Below, in pieces: positions 23,116-34,531 of a stretch of DNA of 64,000 bases (positions are counted from its first letter, which is position 1; every line of letters starts with the position of its first letter). The position numbers and the translations under genes were made by a program. The stretch covers positions 1 through 64,000 of the forward strand of contig CP051139.1 in NCBI GenBank assembly GCA_001592805.2, in the 5' to 3' direction. Below the pieces are notes generated by a model. That model worked only from the letters and a program-made list of their open reading frames with translations. It had not been told where the DNA came from and did not search any database. Source of the stretch: Peltaster fructicola. Taxonomy: Eukaryota; Ascomycota; Dothideomycetes.

Positions 23116-26100
23116 GGTGAGGATGAATGTATGGCTGAGACTTGCTGAACGAGCTTGGCATATAAGTGCGAAGTGTCGTTTGCCAAAGTGTCGAGAATGA
23201 GCGTTGCTGCAGCTCAACAAAGATCTGTAGACATAGGGACAAAGGCATAACGCTTTTGACGAGCAAGCAGAGACCAGCAAAGGGACATCAGCCTACCAGG
23301 ACTGAGACACACCATGGCCGACGCTTGCCTCGTACAGCTTTGTTGAGCTGAGTTGCGAGGAGACTCATTCTTTGCTGTCGCTAGCAAATGCGAGAACAAG
23401 CTACCGTTCAGCGAGCACCCGAAGTCGGTGCGACTGCAGTGCGGTTGTGTGAACACTCGAGAAATGTAGCTTGATCACACGCTCTCCTGAATGATCTAGC
23501 GTGTATGTTGAGAGCAGATAGGAAGTAGATGCCACTCATCGCGGCGTAGGCACGCCTATAAGACAGTCGTGATGTGCAGAAGATCCTATGATCGAACCAT
23601 CCATTGCTTGAATCGCGACTGCAAGCTCTTTGCTCGACTCCAAGGAGGTCGCCTACGTTGGAGCCTTCAAGCTCAGGGCAATCCAGTACTGAAGTAGACG
23701 AATGGCTGACATCCAACCTCGATGAGAATGCTCATAGACATCAGTCTACCGAGTTGGCCGTCTGTTGCAGTCTCCTGCGCATCGCTGGTGTACACTCAGG
23801 ACAGTAGCAGTTGACCAAGTGAATGTCCAACAGCTCGAAGGACTGGAGTGTGCTGGTAGCTGACAAGACGTTCATGGCTACCATGAGAGTGCGACCGGTG
23901 CTGAGTAGAATCGCTTGTTGTATGATGCAGCCTCAAAGATCAGCTTGCTGCCATGAGAAGGCCTGATGCGAGCTGCTGAACAGTCAGTCGTCCTGCTGTG
24001 TTATCTAGGCTGGTCAGTGCCGATACGACCACTGCAGGCAAGCATACGATCTAGTGCCCTCATCGACAACTCTTGCACTGATGTGCTCGCTGCATTTCAG
24101 CTCAGCTACACAGCAGCCAACGCATGGGGTGACTAGCCCCTTTACGCTCTGTAGTGCAGACCACCAGCTCTCGATCCTTCATCGTCTGTCGAGTTCTGCC
24201 ATGTAGAGAGTACAGGATGTGACTGTGATGCTGGAGTGCTATTGTGGACAAACCACTACGAAGCACATAGTGCTGCTCCTGTTGAGCTTCGATTCGAGCA
24301 TGAAAGGCCGTCGCACCCAGTACCATGTTGCGCGGTTTATGCGGTGATCGGCTTGACAGGAGCAGCAGTCCTTGGCACATAACGTCCGTTTTGCGTACCG
24401 CAAGGACTGTTCGAATGCTTCTCTCACAGGCGGCTTGCATAAGGTGATATCGACAAGTGATGTCTTGCAGACGGCTGCAGACCTAGCAGCAGCAGGTAAG
24501 CATGCCCTTGAAGACGAGCACCTTATGCACAGATGAGTACAATTCAGTGACGAGGCTGTGGCTACTAGCCAGCAGGGTGGTAGTGTCCTTGTTGACTGAT
24601 TGGTATCGGAAGAGCAGGTCTCGCTTCTCTCACTCGTGCTTGACTTCTCTCAAGATAGTACAGCAGCTATACTCACCCGTCAGGGTCGATCGGATCCGTT
24701 CGAGCGTGGATGTCATCCTTCTGGCCATGTACGGATGCTAACTGTGCTGTTCAGCCATAGAGAATCAGTACTACCGTTGGCCGGCATCTGATCGAAGCAA
24801 AATGGAACCCAGCTCCCCGATACCTGTTCTGCTCTGCCTGGACGCTCATAAGTCTTCCGGATGTTATCGATGTCGTGGTGATCGGTAAGGTCCCAAAGCT
24901 TGACGAGGAGACGAGGATTGCCGAGCTCGAAATCAGGCACAGATTGCAGTGTCGTACTGAGAGGAACCACAGACAGCATGCTGAGGGCACTATTGAGTAC
25001 CTACGGTATCGCTGATGTCCTTAGGTTGGTGCTGTAGACTGTTGACTTGGCTGTACACGATAGGAGCTGTTGAGAAGGGCCTGAGCATACGACAGGCCCA
25101 CCGCATTGCTGTGGGACCACTGCAATATATGCAATACAACACCACCTTTTCGCCGTCTGATCTTGGCTTCTGGTCCTTCATGCTCAGCAAAGGCTCAAGA
25201 TTCATGAAAGGCGCTCGTCGAAGAACCCATTGTAGAGTACAAATGATGTGACTATCAACCACGACAATCGCTGCCATCAGGTCGACGTTGATGGTGTCCG
25301 AGATGCGTGCTACCGAGTGGCTATCACTCAGCATGAAGGGCTTCACTGTGCTGTTGAAGACCTAGAGGGCAAGCGAGACGACGAGGTGTGCTCGCAAGTC
25401 GATGCAGAATGTCCGCCATATGCTCGGCGATCGACTTATGGCTTGAAAACAAGCAGCCGAAGCAAGCTTGAGGCGAATAGCTCCTAGAGTGTTGCATTCC
25501 TGCGTGACCGAGCTACGTTGGTAGATGCAGCAGACGTTGAAGTGCCTGTAATCGGTCGTTGGTACCCTCTGAGGATGAATCTGCTGTACCAACCTCTGCT
25601 ACTGACACTGTCAACGAAGTATCGAGCGCCTAACGTGCCACCAACACGCCATGGAGGCTCAGCTGGACGCTTGCTGTGATCATACGACGTCAACACCGGC
25701 TCGCAATGTATACTGTGTCTCGTTATGAGTGAATGAACACACTAGATCCGCATGATCGTGAGGCTGCATGTTCGACCATAAGTCCATGATCCTTGAAGAC
25801 GAGTTGATTCGAGATAGGTCCAGCAAAGACTCCTGATGGAAAGGCCCCGACGTTGACAAGCGATTGACAGCATCGATCTTGTGGAGTGCTCTCCATATAA
25901 TTGGAGAGCAGAGGTGAACGTCTAGTCCAGTAGCTGGCTGTAATGCATGCGGAGTGCAGACGCTCGTCGATAATGAGACTACGACAGCCTGTCTTCAGGT
26001 GTGAGCAGCAGGAAGCCGATGAGCCGGCATCGGACAGGGTAGTTCGGTACGTTAACCCGACCGGTAGTAGAAAGTCGGTGCTCAATTCGATAGCTGGGCA

Positions 26101-27971
26101 GCGAGAGATAGGTGACGATGGATTGAATTGAGCTGGGCTCCGTCATGCACAGCTACGTTGACCGCTGAATCGGTTACTTCTTCATGTGTCCAGAGTCGAG
26201 AGGATCTGTACATACAATTGCGAATGACTCGAACGTTTCTGTCTGACCGCTGCAACGAGCAGAACAATCATCGGAATCTGGCACGATCACATCAGAGGAC
26301 ACTGACGATAGCGACCTGCCCATGAGGTAACACAGGACACCAACAGATCGTCCCAGTGTCCTGTCTGTGTCTAGAAGATGGCGAGCCAAGTCGAAGCTCG
26401 GTTCTGTAGAAGGGTTGAGCAAGAGCAGTGCCGAAAGCATACTGCTACTGCTGCAGGACTTTGTCAAGGCTTCGTAGTCTGTTTTTAGTCCAGCCTCTAC
26501 CACAGTCTCACCTTCTTTCCGGTTATCGCTGGTTGACTGTACAGTCTCAGGCCGAGAAAGACCTTGATGAAATCTTGTACTTGTTCCGGCGACTATGAAG
26601 ACTCTGGAACGACTCGACGATATGTCAGAACACGCTCTTGAGTACAGACCGATCAGCTGCGTACGCCACCCAGAACTGACGGTTGGTGCGGTCGTTTCCC
26701 TAGGATGGTTTGCGCAAGAGGCGAGGGTTGGAGCTCGTGACAACCATTGCCGATAGTGTATGCATTGCTCTGCTGTCAACAGTGAGCACAGTAGTGCAAA
26801 GGCCGTGTGAGCTGCTGTGACAGTGCGCAAGACGAACATGCTAGCAGTAGCGAGAGACAATGACCTGGACGTCGCTGAGCCAGTCCCACCGCGCACCAGC
26901 AGGACTTCTAGATGCTGAGACACAGCTCAATCGCATGCCCTGTGTCGTGCCTACATGTGATGTGGATTCCAGTTGTCGCGGGTGATTACAAAACCGAGAG
27001 ATGACTCCATCCTGGCAGTCTGATAGGCCGAGCATATGCCACAGGTCGGCAGCTTGACAATCGTGCCTGTGGTCATCTGCACTGCAAAGGCCCCGATCGC
27101 GCAGATGACTCTAAACGAGCGTCACATCCAAGTCGCAGCGCCATTTTACAGCATCGTTCCAGCCATGCACAGCTATAGCAAGCCTAAGACTAGCTAGCTC
27201 TGATAATTTGACGCGCAGAAGCACAAGTCGAAGTATATGCGGCAGATGTCTGGCATCTAATGTCGGCAACCTTCGAGGACAACGTAGTGGCGTTGTGAGC
27301 TTGACACTGAGTGCTCAGACCCGGGGGCATCGTGCTGCGGAAGCGAGGCATGCTCTCCAGCATTGTGGCGAGGGAGTTGAGACGTTGAAAGACCCGGAAT
27401 GATCAACAACCGTAGGATATCTGTTCAGACAGACGGAACTCTCCAGCCTTGAGAGAGAGACGACACTGATACCAGCAGCTTAGAAAGCGGCGGCGTCAGA
27501 CTTCAGATCGTAGCAAGAGGTGCCGATTTTGATATCTGTCCCAGTGCTGTTGGTCCAGCCGTCGTGCATACGGAGAGCCTGTGCGAGGTCGTCCCAGAGG
27601 AGGCTGCGCCTGGTCGATACTGTGATGGCTGATTGTGCGCCGGATTGGGACACTCGTCTGTAGAGAGCTAGCAAGCATTGAACCGACTTGTTGATGATGG
27701 CTCCGAGGCTCAGAATATATCTCTCGCGACAGCGAGTACTGAAGTCCATCGACATGCTCATGCGCATCTGCCAAAGTTTGGGGTCACCTCTTCGTCTAGC
27801 CTCTGTCCAGAACGCTTTGTCGCTGCACCAAGGTCTGTGTGTGCCGAATACTGCGCAAGCGAGGCCGCTACTGCTTTCGTGCAGGACACAACTGCTTCAA
27901 TCGAACGAGGTCGAGCCAGATTGGATCTGACAACTGTCAGACCTCAACATGTAGTCAGCCATGACTATGCT
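23116..27971. other. Gene-free stretch
   Basis: No gene, RNA or clear repeat array can be supported here. The longest open frame (minus strand, 26923-26174, 249 codons) lacks any recognisable motif and is Ser/Thr/Leu-rich in the way read-through of non-coding sequence often is. Composition is balanced rather than AT-rich. Confidence 0.4.
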
Positions 27972-28355
27972 TCATCCTCCAAGCACCGCAGTGTAGAAGT
28001 CATCTAGCTGAGAGCTTTCCAGATCATTTGTATCGTGTCGAGGGCAACGAGTAGCTCGATGTGTGCTTCCACTTCCTTCATGCGTACTTTCAACGGCAGA
28101 GGACCATGAAAGCAACACTTCGCTATACTCTGAGTTGTCGAGATCGTATGTTACTCGATCTTCGTCCTCGCTGTTCTCCATCTCTTCCTCGTCATAAGCA
28201 GCCTCCAAATGTATAGCATGGTCGTCCTTCTCTTGCATGTTTTGTATGTTGCTTGCATCTGTGGTTGTATCAATTGACGACCACGATGAGGCACGAGGGC
28301 GTGATCGAAATAGGCTGGTGATGCGATGCGCAAAGCGCGAAAGCACGGCGCCCAT
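27972..28355 (-). CDS. Small acidic protein with N-myristoylation-like N terminus
   Basis: This is a single-exon frame of 127 residues. It begins MGAVLSRF, which fits the N-myristoylation consensus (Gly2, small residue at 6). A short basic, amphipathic segment follows (RITSLFRSRPR), then a Ser/Thr-rich linker and a strongly acidic middle (DEEEMENSEDEDR). The start sits in a good context (CAACATGG). Such a layout would suit a peripheral protein held on a membrane by a lipid plus basic residues; that is inference from the N terminus alone. The frame stays open 29 codons upstream of this Met. There are no introns and no recognised family. It could be a chance frame; the biased, ordered composition is the main argument for it. 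Confidence 0.4.
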   Translation of the reverse strand: MGAVLSRFAHRITSLFRSRPRASSWSSIDTTTDASNIQNMQEKDDHAIHLEAAYDEEEMENSEDEDRVTYDLDNSEYSEVLLSWSSAVESTHEGSGSTHRATRCPRHDTNDLESSQLDDFYTAVLGG

Positions 28356-31300
28356 GTTGTGTATTGTGTGGAAGATCTGAGGTCGTAGTCGGATGTTGAT
28401 CGAACAGTGAGATCGACGTGGCAGAGCTGTGCGATACAACAAAGGCTAGCTGTGATAGTTGCGTGCAGTGGATGCTGTAGTCTTGGTGTGCGGAATGCTG
28501 AGAGGTTGCTTTTGAGGCGAGGTGGGAAGGTGTGCGCTGACGCTGACGAGTATGCACTGGACGAGCAGTCACTCGTGCGTATGGATGATGTTGGATTCTG
28601 TGAGCTTGTTGTCAATAGTGAGGTAGTGTTGAGTGGACGAAGCTTGATGATAGTGGAATGTTGGACAATGCCAAATCTCAGCTTCTTTCGCGAGGTTGCA
28701 ATGTCCAGACACAACTACTCCCTGGAGATGACCCTAGAACAAGTTCATTGTGTCATTGCCTTGGAACAGCTGCTGTGGTCCTTGATCTTCGGTTGATGAT
28801 ATGTTCTCTGCCGAGTCTCTCACTCAACATCATGAGCATTCCCGTCACACGCTTTCGAGACGTATGATCGCACTACTCTGATGTGTAGACGGTCTCTTCC
28901 CATCGTATAACCATGCTGCTGTGTACCCCAAGGATGCTGATAGGACCACAGGCTCGCATCTATCGGCAGGAAGAGGCAATCAAGCTGCCATCGTAGTCGT
29001 ATGAGGGTGGATCGCAACCGCTAGGACGATACATGCTGCGGCTAGGTCGGTGAGCTGATTCGAGGGAGCTAAACATGGCTGGACGTGCTTAAGTGTTCAC
29101 TGCGCTGCTGTGATCAATGGCGTTATCGAGGGACAGCGGAGGCTCCGTATGCTAGATCTGTTGAAGGTCTGATACATGGTCGAGCTGCTGTGCAAAGAAA
29201 GGTGGAGCTTGAATATGGTCGCCAGTGCTACTGTGTGTAAGTGATGGAGCATCCATGCATACTGCCTCAGCCTTCGGGCGTGATCACGCTTCACCATGGT
29301 CTGGATCCAGGTTTCCAGACAGCGTCTTACATCCGCCGAGTTGTAGGTACTCACCGCAATGCTGAGGTCGTGATGAAGATCGGAATGAACACATCATTGT
29401 GGACTGACGAGATCGTGCATCTGCACAGCATAAATATATCGAACACCACATGCGCTTTGAGGCGCGCGCATGGGATCAGGCTCATCGGAAAGGCTCATTG
29501 AGTGGGAGAAAGGACCATGTCGTGGTGCTCAACCACTGTTGCGCTTATGTCTAGCTCTTTCATCGTGTGCACCATACACAGATCGTGCTCGATGCCAATC
29601 TATCCAAATCTGCATTGCGGTAATCGAGACAGAATGGTGTATCGCTTGCGCACATGTCGATCGATCGTCAAGGAAGCATGAGGATTAATAGATCGATGGC
29701 AAAGATATTGTATCGATGGAAGGTTGTTGTAAGAATGACAGCGCACTCGACAAGCTTATGTCGGAAGAGACGACGCCAAGACTGCTTCATTGTGCCAACG
29801 GACCTCTGTTCACCACATATTCTTGTTTCCTGCATGATGCAGCCATTAACACGAGTATGTTGCGTATGGTGGTAGCTCTGGTGCTCTGCCAGTCGTACTG
29901 ATTGTCCACATCGTCTCTAACGATGTGTTCGCCATTCGAGCGTAAGCACCAATCCGTACGTTGAGCAGAACCAAGGGAAGATCATAGCCTTAGTGCTGTC
30001 GCACAGGGCTCTTCGCAGCGGCCGCACAGTATCGCTGCCTCCAACAAGAGCATTGAGACTCGCAGCATGCTGTACAGAAGCTTCCCTCGACTGTCTTCTG
30101 CCTTCGTCTTCCACAGACCTGCTGCAATTCCGTTCCATACCTAACACAAAGCTCGCTGGAGACAGCTCCTTCCTGCCAGTCCATCGCCTGACTCTGTGTG
30201 TCGCTGTGCAGCATGAGGACAAGGTTAATCCGAGAACCTGACCTGTTCGGAAGCACGAAGGACGCATGGCAATGATAATGGCAGCTCCAAAGCTCCCTAC
30301 GTCGCCTTGCGAGCAACCCTCAACGGAAGCAGGCTTCATCCATACATGCAAAGGCTCCTGTTCGCTTGCGATCCTGACTTATGTTCATCGACGCTGATCA
30401 CGAGCCTGCTCGATGGCAACCGATCTCGTCCAGCACCACTGCCGGCAGTCCACTACAAGCTGTCCCAAGTAGTCGAAACCAGTGCACGGCGTGTGCCGAG
30501 ATCAGCCAGACTCGGCCGAGAGTCGAGGTTGCAATCACAGCTGCCCGAGTTCGTGGCTGTGGCTCTAGTCCTTCGCAGGACGACAAGCATTGCCAGCTCT
30601 GCTCTGGCGTATGTCCTGGCGTCATGCTGGCCGACAAGGCCGGCAGCTGCGAGACGATCAGTGTGCGGATCTCCACGACTGGAGGTACTCACAGAAGACG
30701 ACTCGCTCATGCACAGAGCGGCATTGGCAGATAAGGTCTGCTACAACAACCATGCTGCGACTTCGTTGAGGGAGCTGCTGTACAATCTGCAGCTTCGTCT
30801 CACAGGTCAGCTGAAGCTAGGCACTGTCCCAGACCGCCTACTACTTCGACCAAAGCTTCGAGACGACGAGGTGAAGCCTAAAGAGGTTATTCGCACGACC
30901 AGGCCTCGAGATGATACCATTTGGCGGTCCACGATGATGATAGCTGGCGAGGACGTCTGGCGTCTGTCATGCCGGATATATAGCAGTCAGTGGGACACTG
31001 CGCTGCAGCACTCTCTTGTTATAGTGCTTGCTTCACACTCTTGTACCTCGTTACAGCCTGAAAAGCGAGCTCTTCGTCACCTCACATCCGAAAGAACGAT
31101 CAGATCCTATCAGAATGTGCTACGCAGAACGAAGCCCAACAACAGACAACATCGACAGGCAATGTTGCTGCTTCGACTGCGATTGAGACCACGAAGTTGA
31201 CAAGCCAATCAGCGTCGACCTTTATTGCTAGACACCTCCGAGGGCTAGTGAAGCATAGTAGAGCATGCTATCACAGTTAGGACGACGAACACGGATGCTT

Positions 31301-33310
31301 CGCGCATCTGTTCTGTTCGTCAGCGAATCCAGCACAGATGCGCTGTATGAGCATCGTTGAGCCAACGCCCTGCGCATTTCATGCTACGTCTTGTGATGCT
31401 GTTCGCTCACGAAGGCATGGAGCAATGGCGTGAGTCGTGCATGCTGCTTCATTGTCACCGTAGCAGCATTGTCGTTCCATGCATACGGACAGTGTCACCA
31501 GCTTTGCTCTCAGTCAAGCGAGGTAAGCGCGAGCAGCAATGTCAGCTGGCATCAGCCCGAGGGTTTGAGCCATCGATCGTCTGCGGTCTGTCCACTCGTT
31601 GCAGCGGTGAAGACTGACCAGTAGACACTCAACTTCAATTCACAGAAAGCCCATTGTCAACACCAAGCATGTCCACAACGCCGTGTCAAATTGCAATGAG
31701 ACTGTCTCGTCTGATGACCAGGCCCCATGCCATCATGCAACAGTGCAGCAACAATCAATGAAAGACAACCGATACAGGAAGGCTGGAGGTCCAATTAGCT
31801 CACCAGTGTGTAAGCTGCAACGATGCCAATAACAAAGCGACGCGGCGACCGAAAGGAATCGAGTAAAGACGATCAGCACAGAGACCTTTGCTGCAAGGCA
31901 CACGTCTCTATGCAGAGCTCAAGGACGATGGGCGTCCGCGATCTGCTTAAAGGCCAGTGTAGATCATCAATGCGCTCAAGGCGATCAAGACTGTGATCGA
32001 AGAGGTGTCGTAAAGCACAGTTGATGTGCCTTAGAACTGCAGTATCGTCATCTGTCTGGCACAGGCCCTCATAGCATTGAACAACATCAGTCCGATCGGA
32101 TGACAAAGTGTAGCTACAGACTGCTGGTGACCCGCAGCATGCCAGGAGCGGGTAGCTGTCACTCGTACAGTCCTGGCGTATCCATGAGGAACCAGTCGAC
32201 AGCATACTAGCCGAGTCATCCAGCGCATTACACCGTCTGCAATGCTCAGAGTGTATGTCGGTGACCTGCGCGCATTGACTAACTGAGTCCTCGTCCAGGA
32301 GTAGGCAATGGCACTCGTGTCGCAGTGAAGAGGCTTACCTTCGTCCTACTCCTGGTCAGAAGCGCAGTCCGGCCTCAACACATCATCGCATGAGGACCTG
32401 ATCAGCCAGGAATGCGTCCTTGTCCGTTGCATATGTGGCGTCCGCCTCTGTGCTCTGCCGCCCAGCTATTCGCGCAGACTCTTACGACAACTCGAGGTTC
32501 AGAGGCCATCATCGCTACTGGCCAAGGGAGCGTTGTTTCTAGTACCCATGAGTACAAGGACTGCAGAGCGCAGAGTGGAAGTCATCGAATCGTGCCGGGA
32601 ACCACCGTGTACCATATCTTGCTCTTCGCGATCAAACGGCACCTCCACTCTGAACCAGTGAAGAGCATTGGAGCATCTAGACCGTCCACTGGCGGTTGTG
32701 ATCGTGTAGGTAGTAGGAGGTTTCCGGAGCATCATAGGACATCGTAAAGCGTCGTAAGCGCTTGCGTAGGTAGGACGGGTATCTTGACAACGGCGCTATC
32801 GCTTGAGCAGATCTCGAACAGTCGGCATTCGGTGTAGCGATGAATTCAGCAGTCAGCTGATGAAGGAAAGACTTGACGTTCGTTGTTGTATGCGGGAGTG
32901 TGCTCCTCCAGAAATTGAACTTCAAGAATGAAGCTGCGCTTGAAGATCACCTTCATATGCCGATGATAGGCTCAACAACAGGCATTGCACTACGAACCAC
33001 TTTCAAGGCAACGAGATGCTTCATTGCTATGTATACACCTAGATTATCTAGATTACCTGCTTCATATCGAAGCGTTCCTCAACACAACCACGCAGTGTTG
33101 CTGCTGGTTTTCGACGTCCTATTTTCCCAGTGTGATGCTTCCTGACTATACTGTCCCGTACGCCTTCGCTAATGCTGTCAAAGATCTCGACAATCGTCTG
33201 CTATGTGGCTGTGTAGCCAATTCGCTGCACAATGCATGCTGAAAGAGTGTGCTGTTGAGTGTCCTTCATGAATCACTCGGTCGCTGTGCTTTTGGTTTCT
33301 CTAGCTTTCC
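28356..33310. other. Gene-free stretch
   Basis: No supported gene. One plus-strand frame is open from 30307 to 31200 (297 codons) but has no early ATG and no recognisable domain. Its Arg/Leu/Ser-rich composition looks like unselected sequence. No repeat array is visible by eye. Confidence 0.4.
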
Positions 33311-34531
33311 TCACGAAGCATCCACCTTGACATGCTTCTCATCCTTTGCGTGGGCCTGGTGGTGAGCAAACACCCTCGCAAGACTGTTCAGGATGCCGAA
33401 AGCCACATCACCCTTCGTCGACGCCTTCGCCGAGGTGAAATGCCTCAAGAACGTCCCATCGCAGTCCATATTCTGTCCAGGGAACCCATTAGCATCCGCA
33501 CAAGGGATCGTCTTCAGATCGGTCGTCTTGTTGTAGGCATATCGAATGTAATTGGCAAAAGCACCTTGCTCAGCAGGCCAGCCATGGCGCAGTGCTGAAC
33601 ATCCAGGAAACCTAGGATCATCAGGACATCCTACCCATGCCTCGACGATCTCCTTGGTTCGTGGTAAGCTGTGTGCCACTACAACACCAGCATTGATGCT
33701 CAGCTGACCCTGAGGATCCAGAGTCCAAGGAATTGGCTTCTTCTTCCCGTTGTTGTTGGTGTAGTACTTCACATCCCATGGCATGGCAAGTGAAGTCTCC
33801 TGTGAGATGTTCCAGCGGTTCATCAGCCACTCGAACGGTATCTCAAGATGCTGGAACACCACATCGGCGTCAATGACAGCCACAATGCGGCACTCATCCA
33901 GCATTCGTCGAAGATATGGAATCCTCGACCACACTCCATCTCGATCGTTATGCGGCCATGGCTCACTCTGCACCAGCCGATAGCTGTAGCCATGTATCGA
34001 AGCTAGACAAGTCAGCGACGCTTACAAACACCCATCACACTCACCATAGATGAAGTGATTCAGCATACCAGCCGACAGGGAGTCAGCTTCTTCCCAGTTG
34101 AAGTCACCACTTAGGATCTGCCCCTGATGGTCGTACAACCTCGTATCGATGTCTGCGATACACAGGTCTTTACCGAGCGCTTCCCAGACTGGTTCTGATG
34201 TGGCATGGGTCTTTCCAGTCTCTGGATCGAGAAAGTCATGCGTCGAGATCGGCATCACAATCGGCTTGTAGAGTGCTGCAATCTCCTCTCCAAGCGCACT
34301 GAGATCACCGAGCTGATCGCCATGGGTGCAGTTCTTACATCCAGCACGCGTACGGTTCAGGAACTCGGACGTTCGCCACGTTTGTCGCTGTAACGTCACC
34401 GCCGAAACATGGTGATATGTCGAGAAGAGAATGCCAGTAGTGAGGATTAGTCCGACAGCCAGGGAGATGACCGTCTTCTTTGAAGTCTTCCTGTACAGAT
34501 CCAGGGAGCGCAACGAGTCCAGAGAGCTCAT
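33311..34531 (-). CDS. Type II membrane glycosyltransferase (DXD type)
   Basis: Probably a Golgi sugar transferase that uses a nucleotide sugar. Exon 1 is 34531-34045 and exon 2 is 34002-33311, split by a 42-bp phase-1 intron (GTGAGT donor, CTGAC branch site, CTAG acceptor), for 392 residues. A short cytosolic tail (MSSLDSLRSLDLYRKTSKK) is followed by one hydrophobic anchor at about residues 20-38, which fits type II topology. The catalytic region contains a DXD metal/nucleotide-binding motif (VIDADVVF). It also has LSINAGVVVA and a WPAEQGAFANYIR segment, typical of a large fungal family of nucleotide-diphospho-sugar transferases related to the GMA12/MNN10 group. Several N-glycosylation sequons are present (NRT, NCT, NIS, NKT). 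The frame is open further upstream to 34669, but the anchor placement favours the Met at 34531. Donor, acceptor sugar and linkage cannot be told from sequence. Confidence 0.85.

Noticed and set aside
26174-26923. 249-codon minus-strand open frame
   Set aside because: No recognisable domain, no splice partner, and Ser/Thr/Leu-rich composition like unselected sequence. Kept only as a remark in the findings.
30381-30734. Cys-rich CTAC...HCQLC pattern resembling a zinc-binding fold
   Set aside because: The spacing fits no known zinc-binding family, the rest of the frame lacks support, and an overlapping frame is equally open.
30307-31200. 297-codon plus-strand open frame as a gene
   Set aside because: No early ATG, no domain, and an Arg/Leu/Ser bias. 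Reported as a curiosity and not annotated as a CDS.
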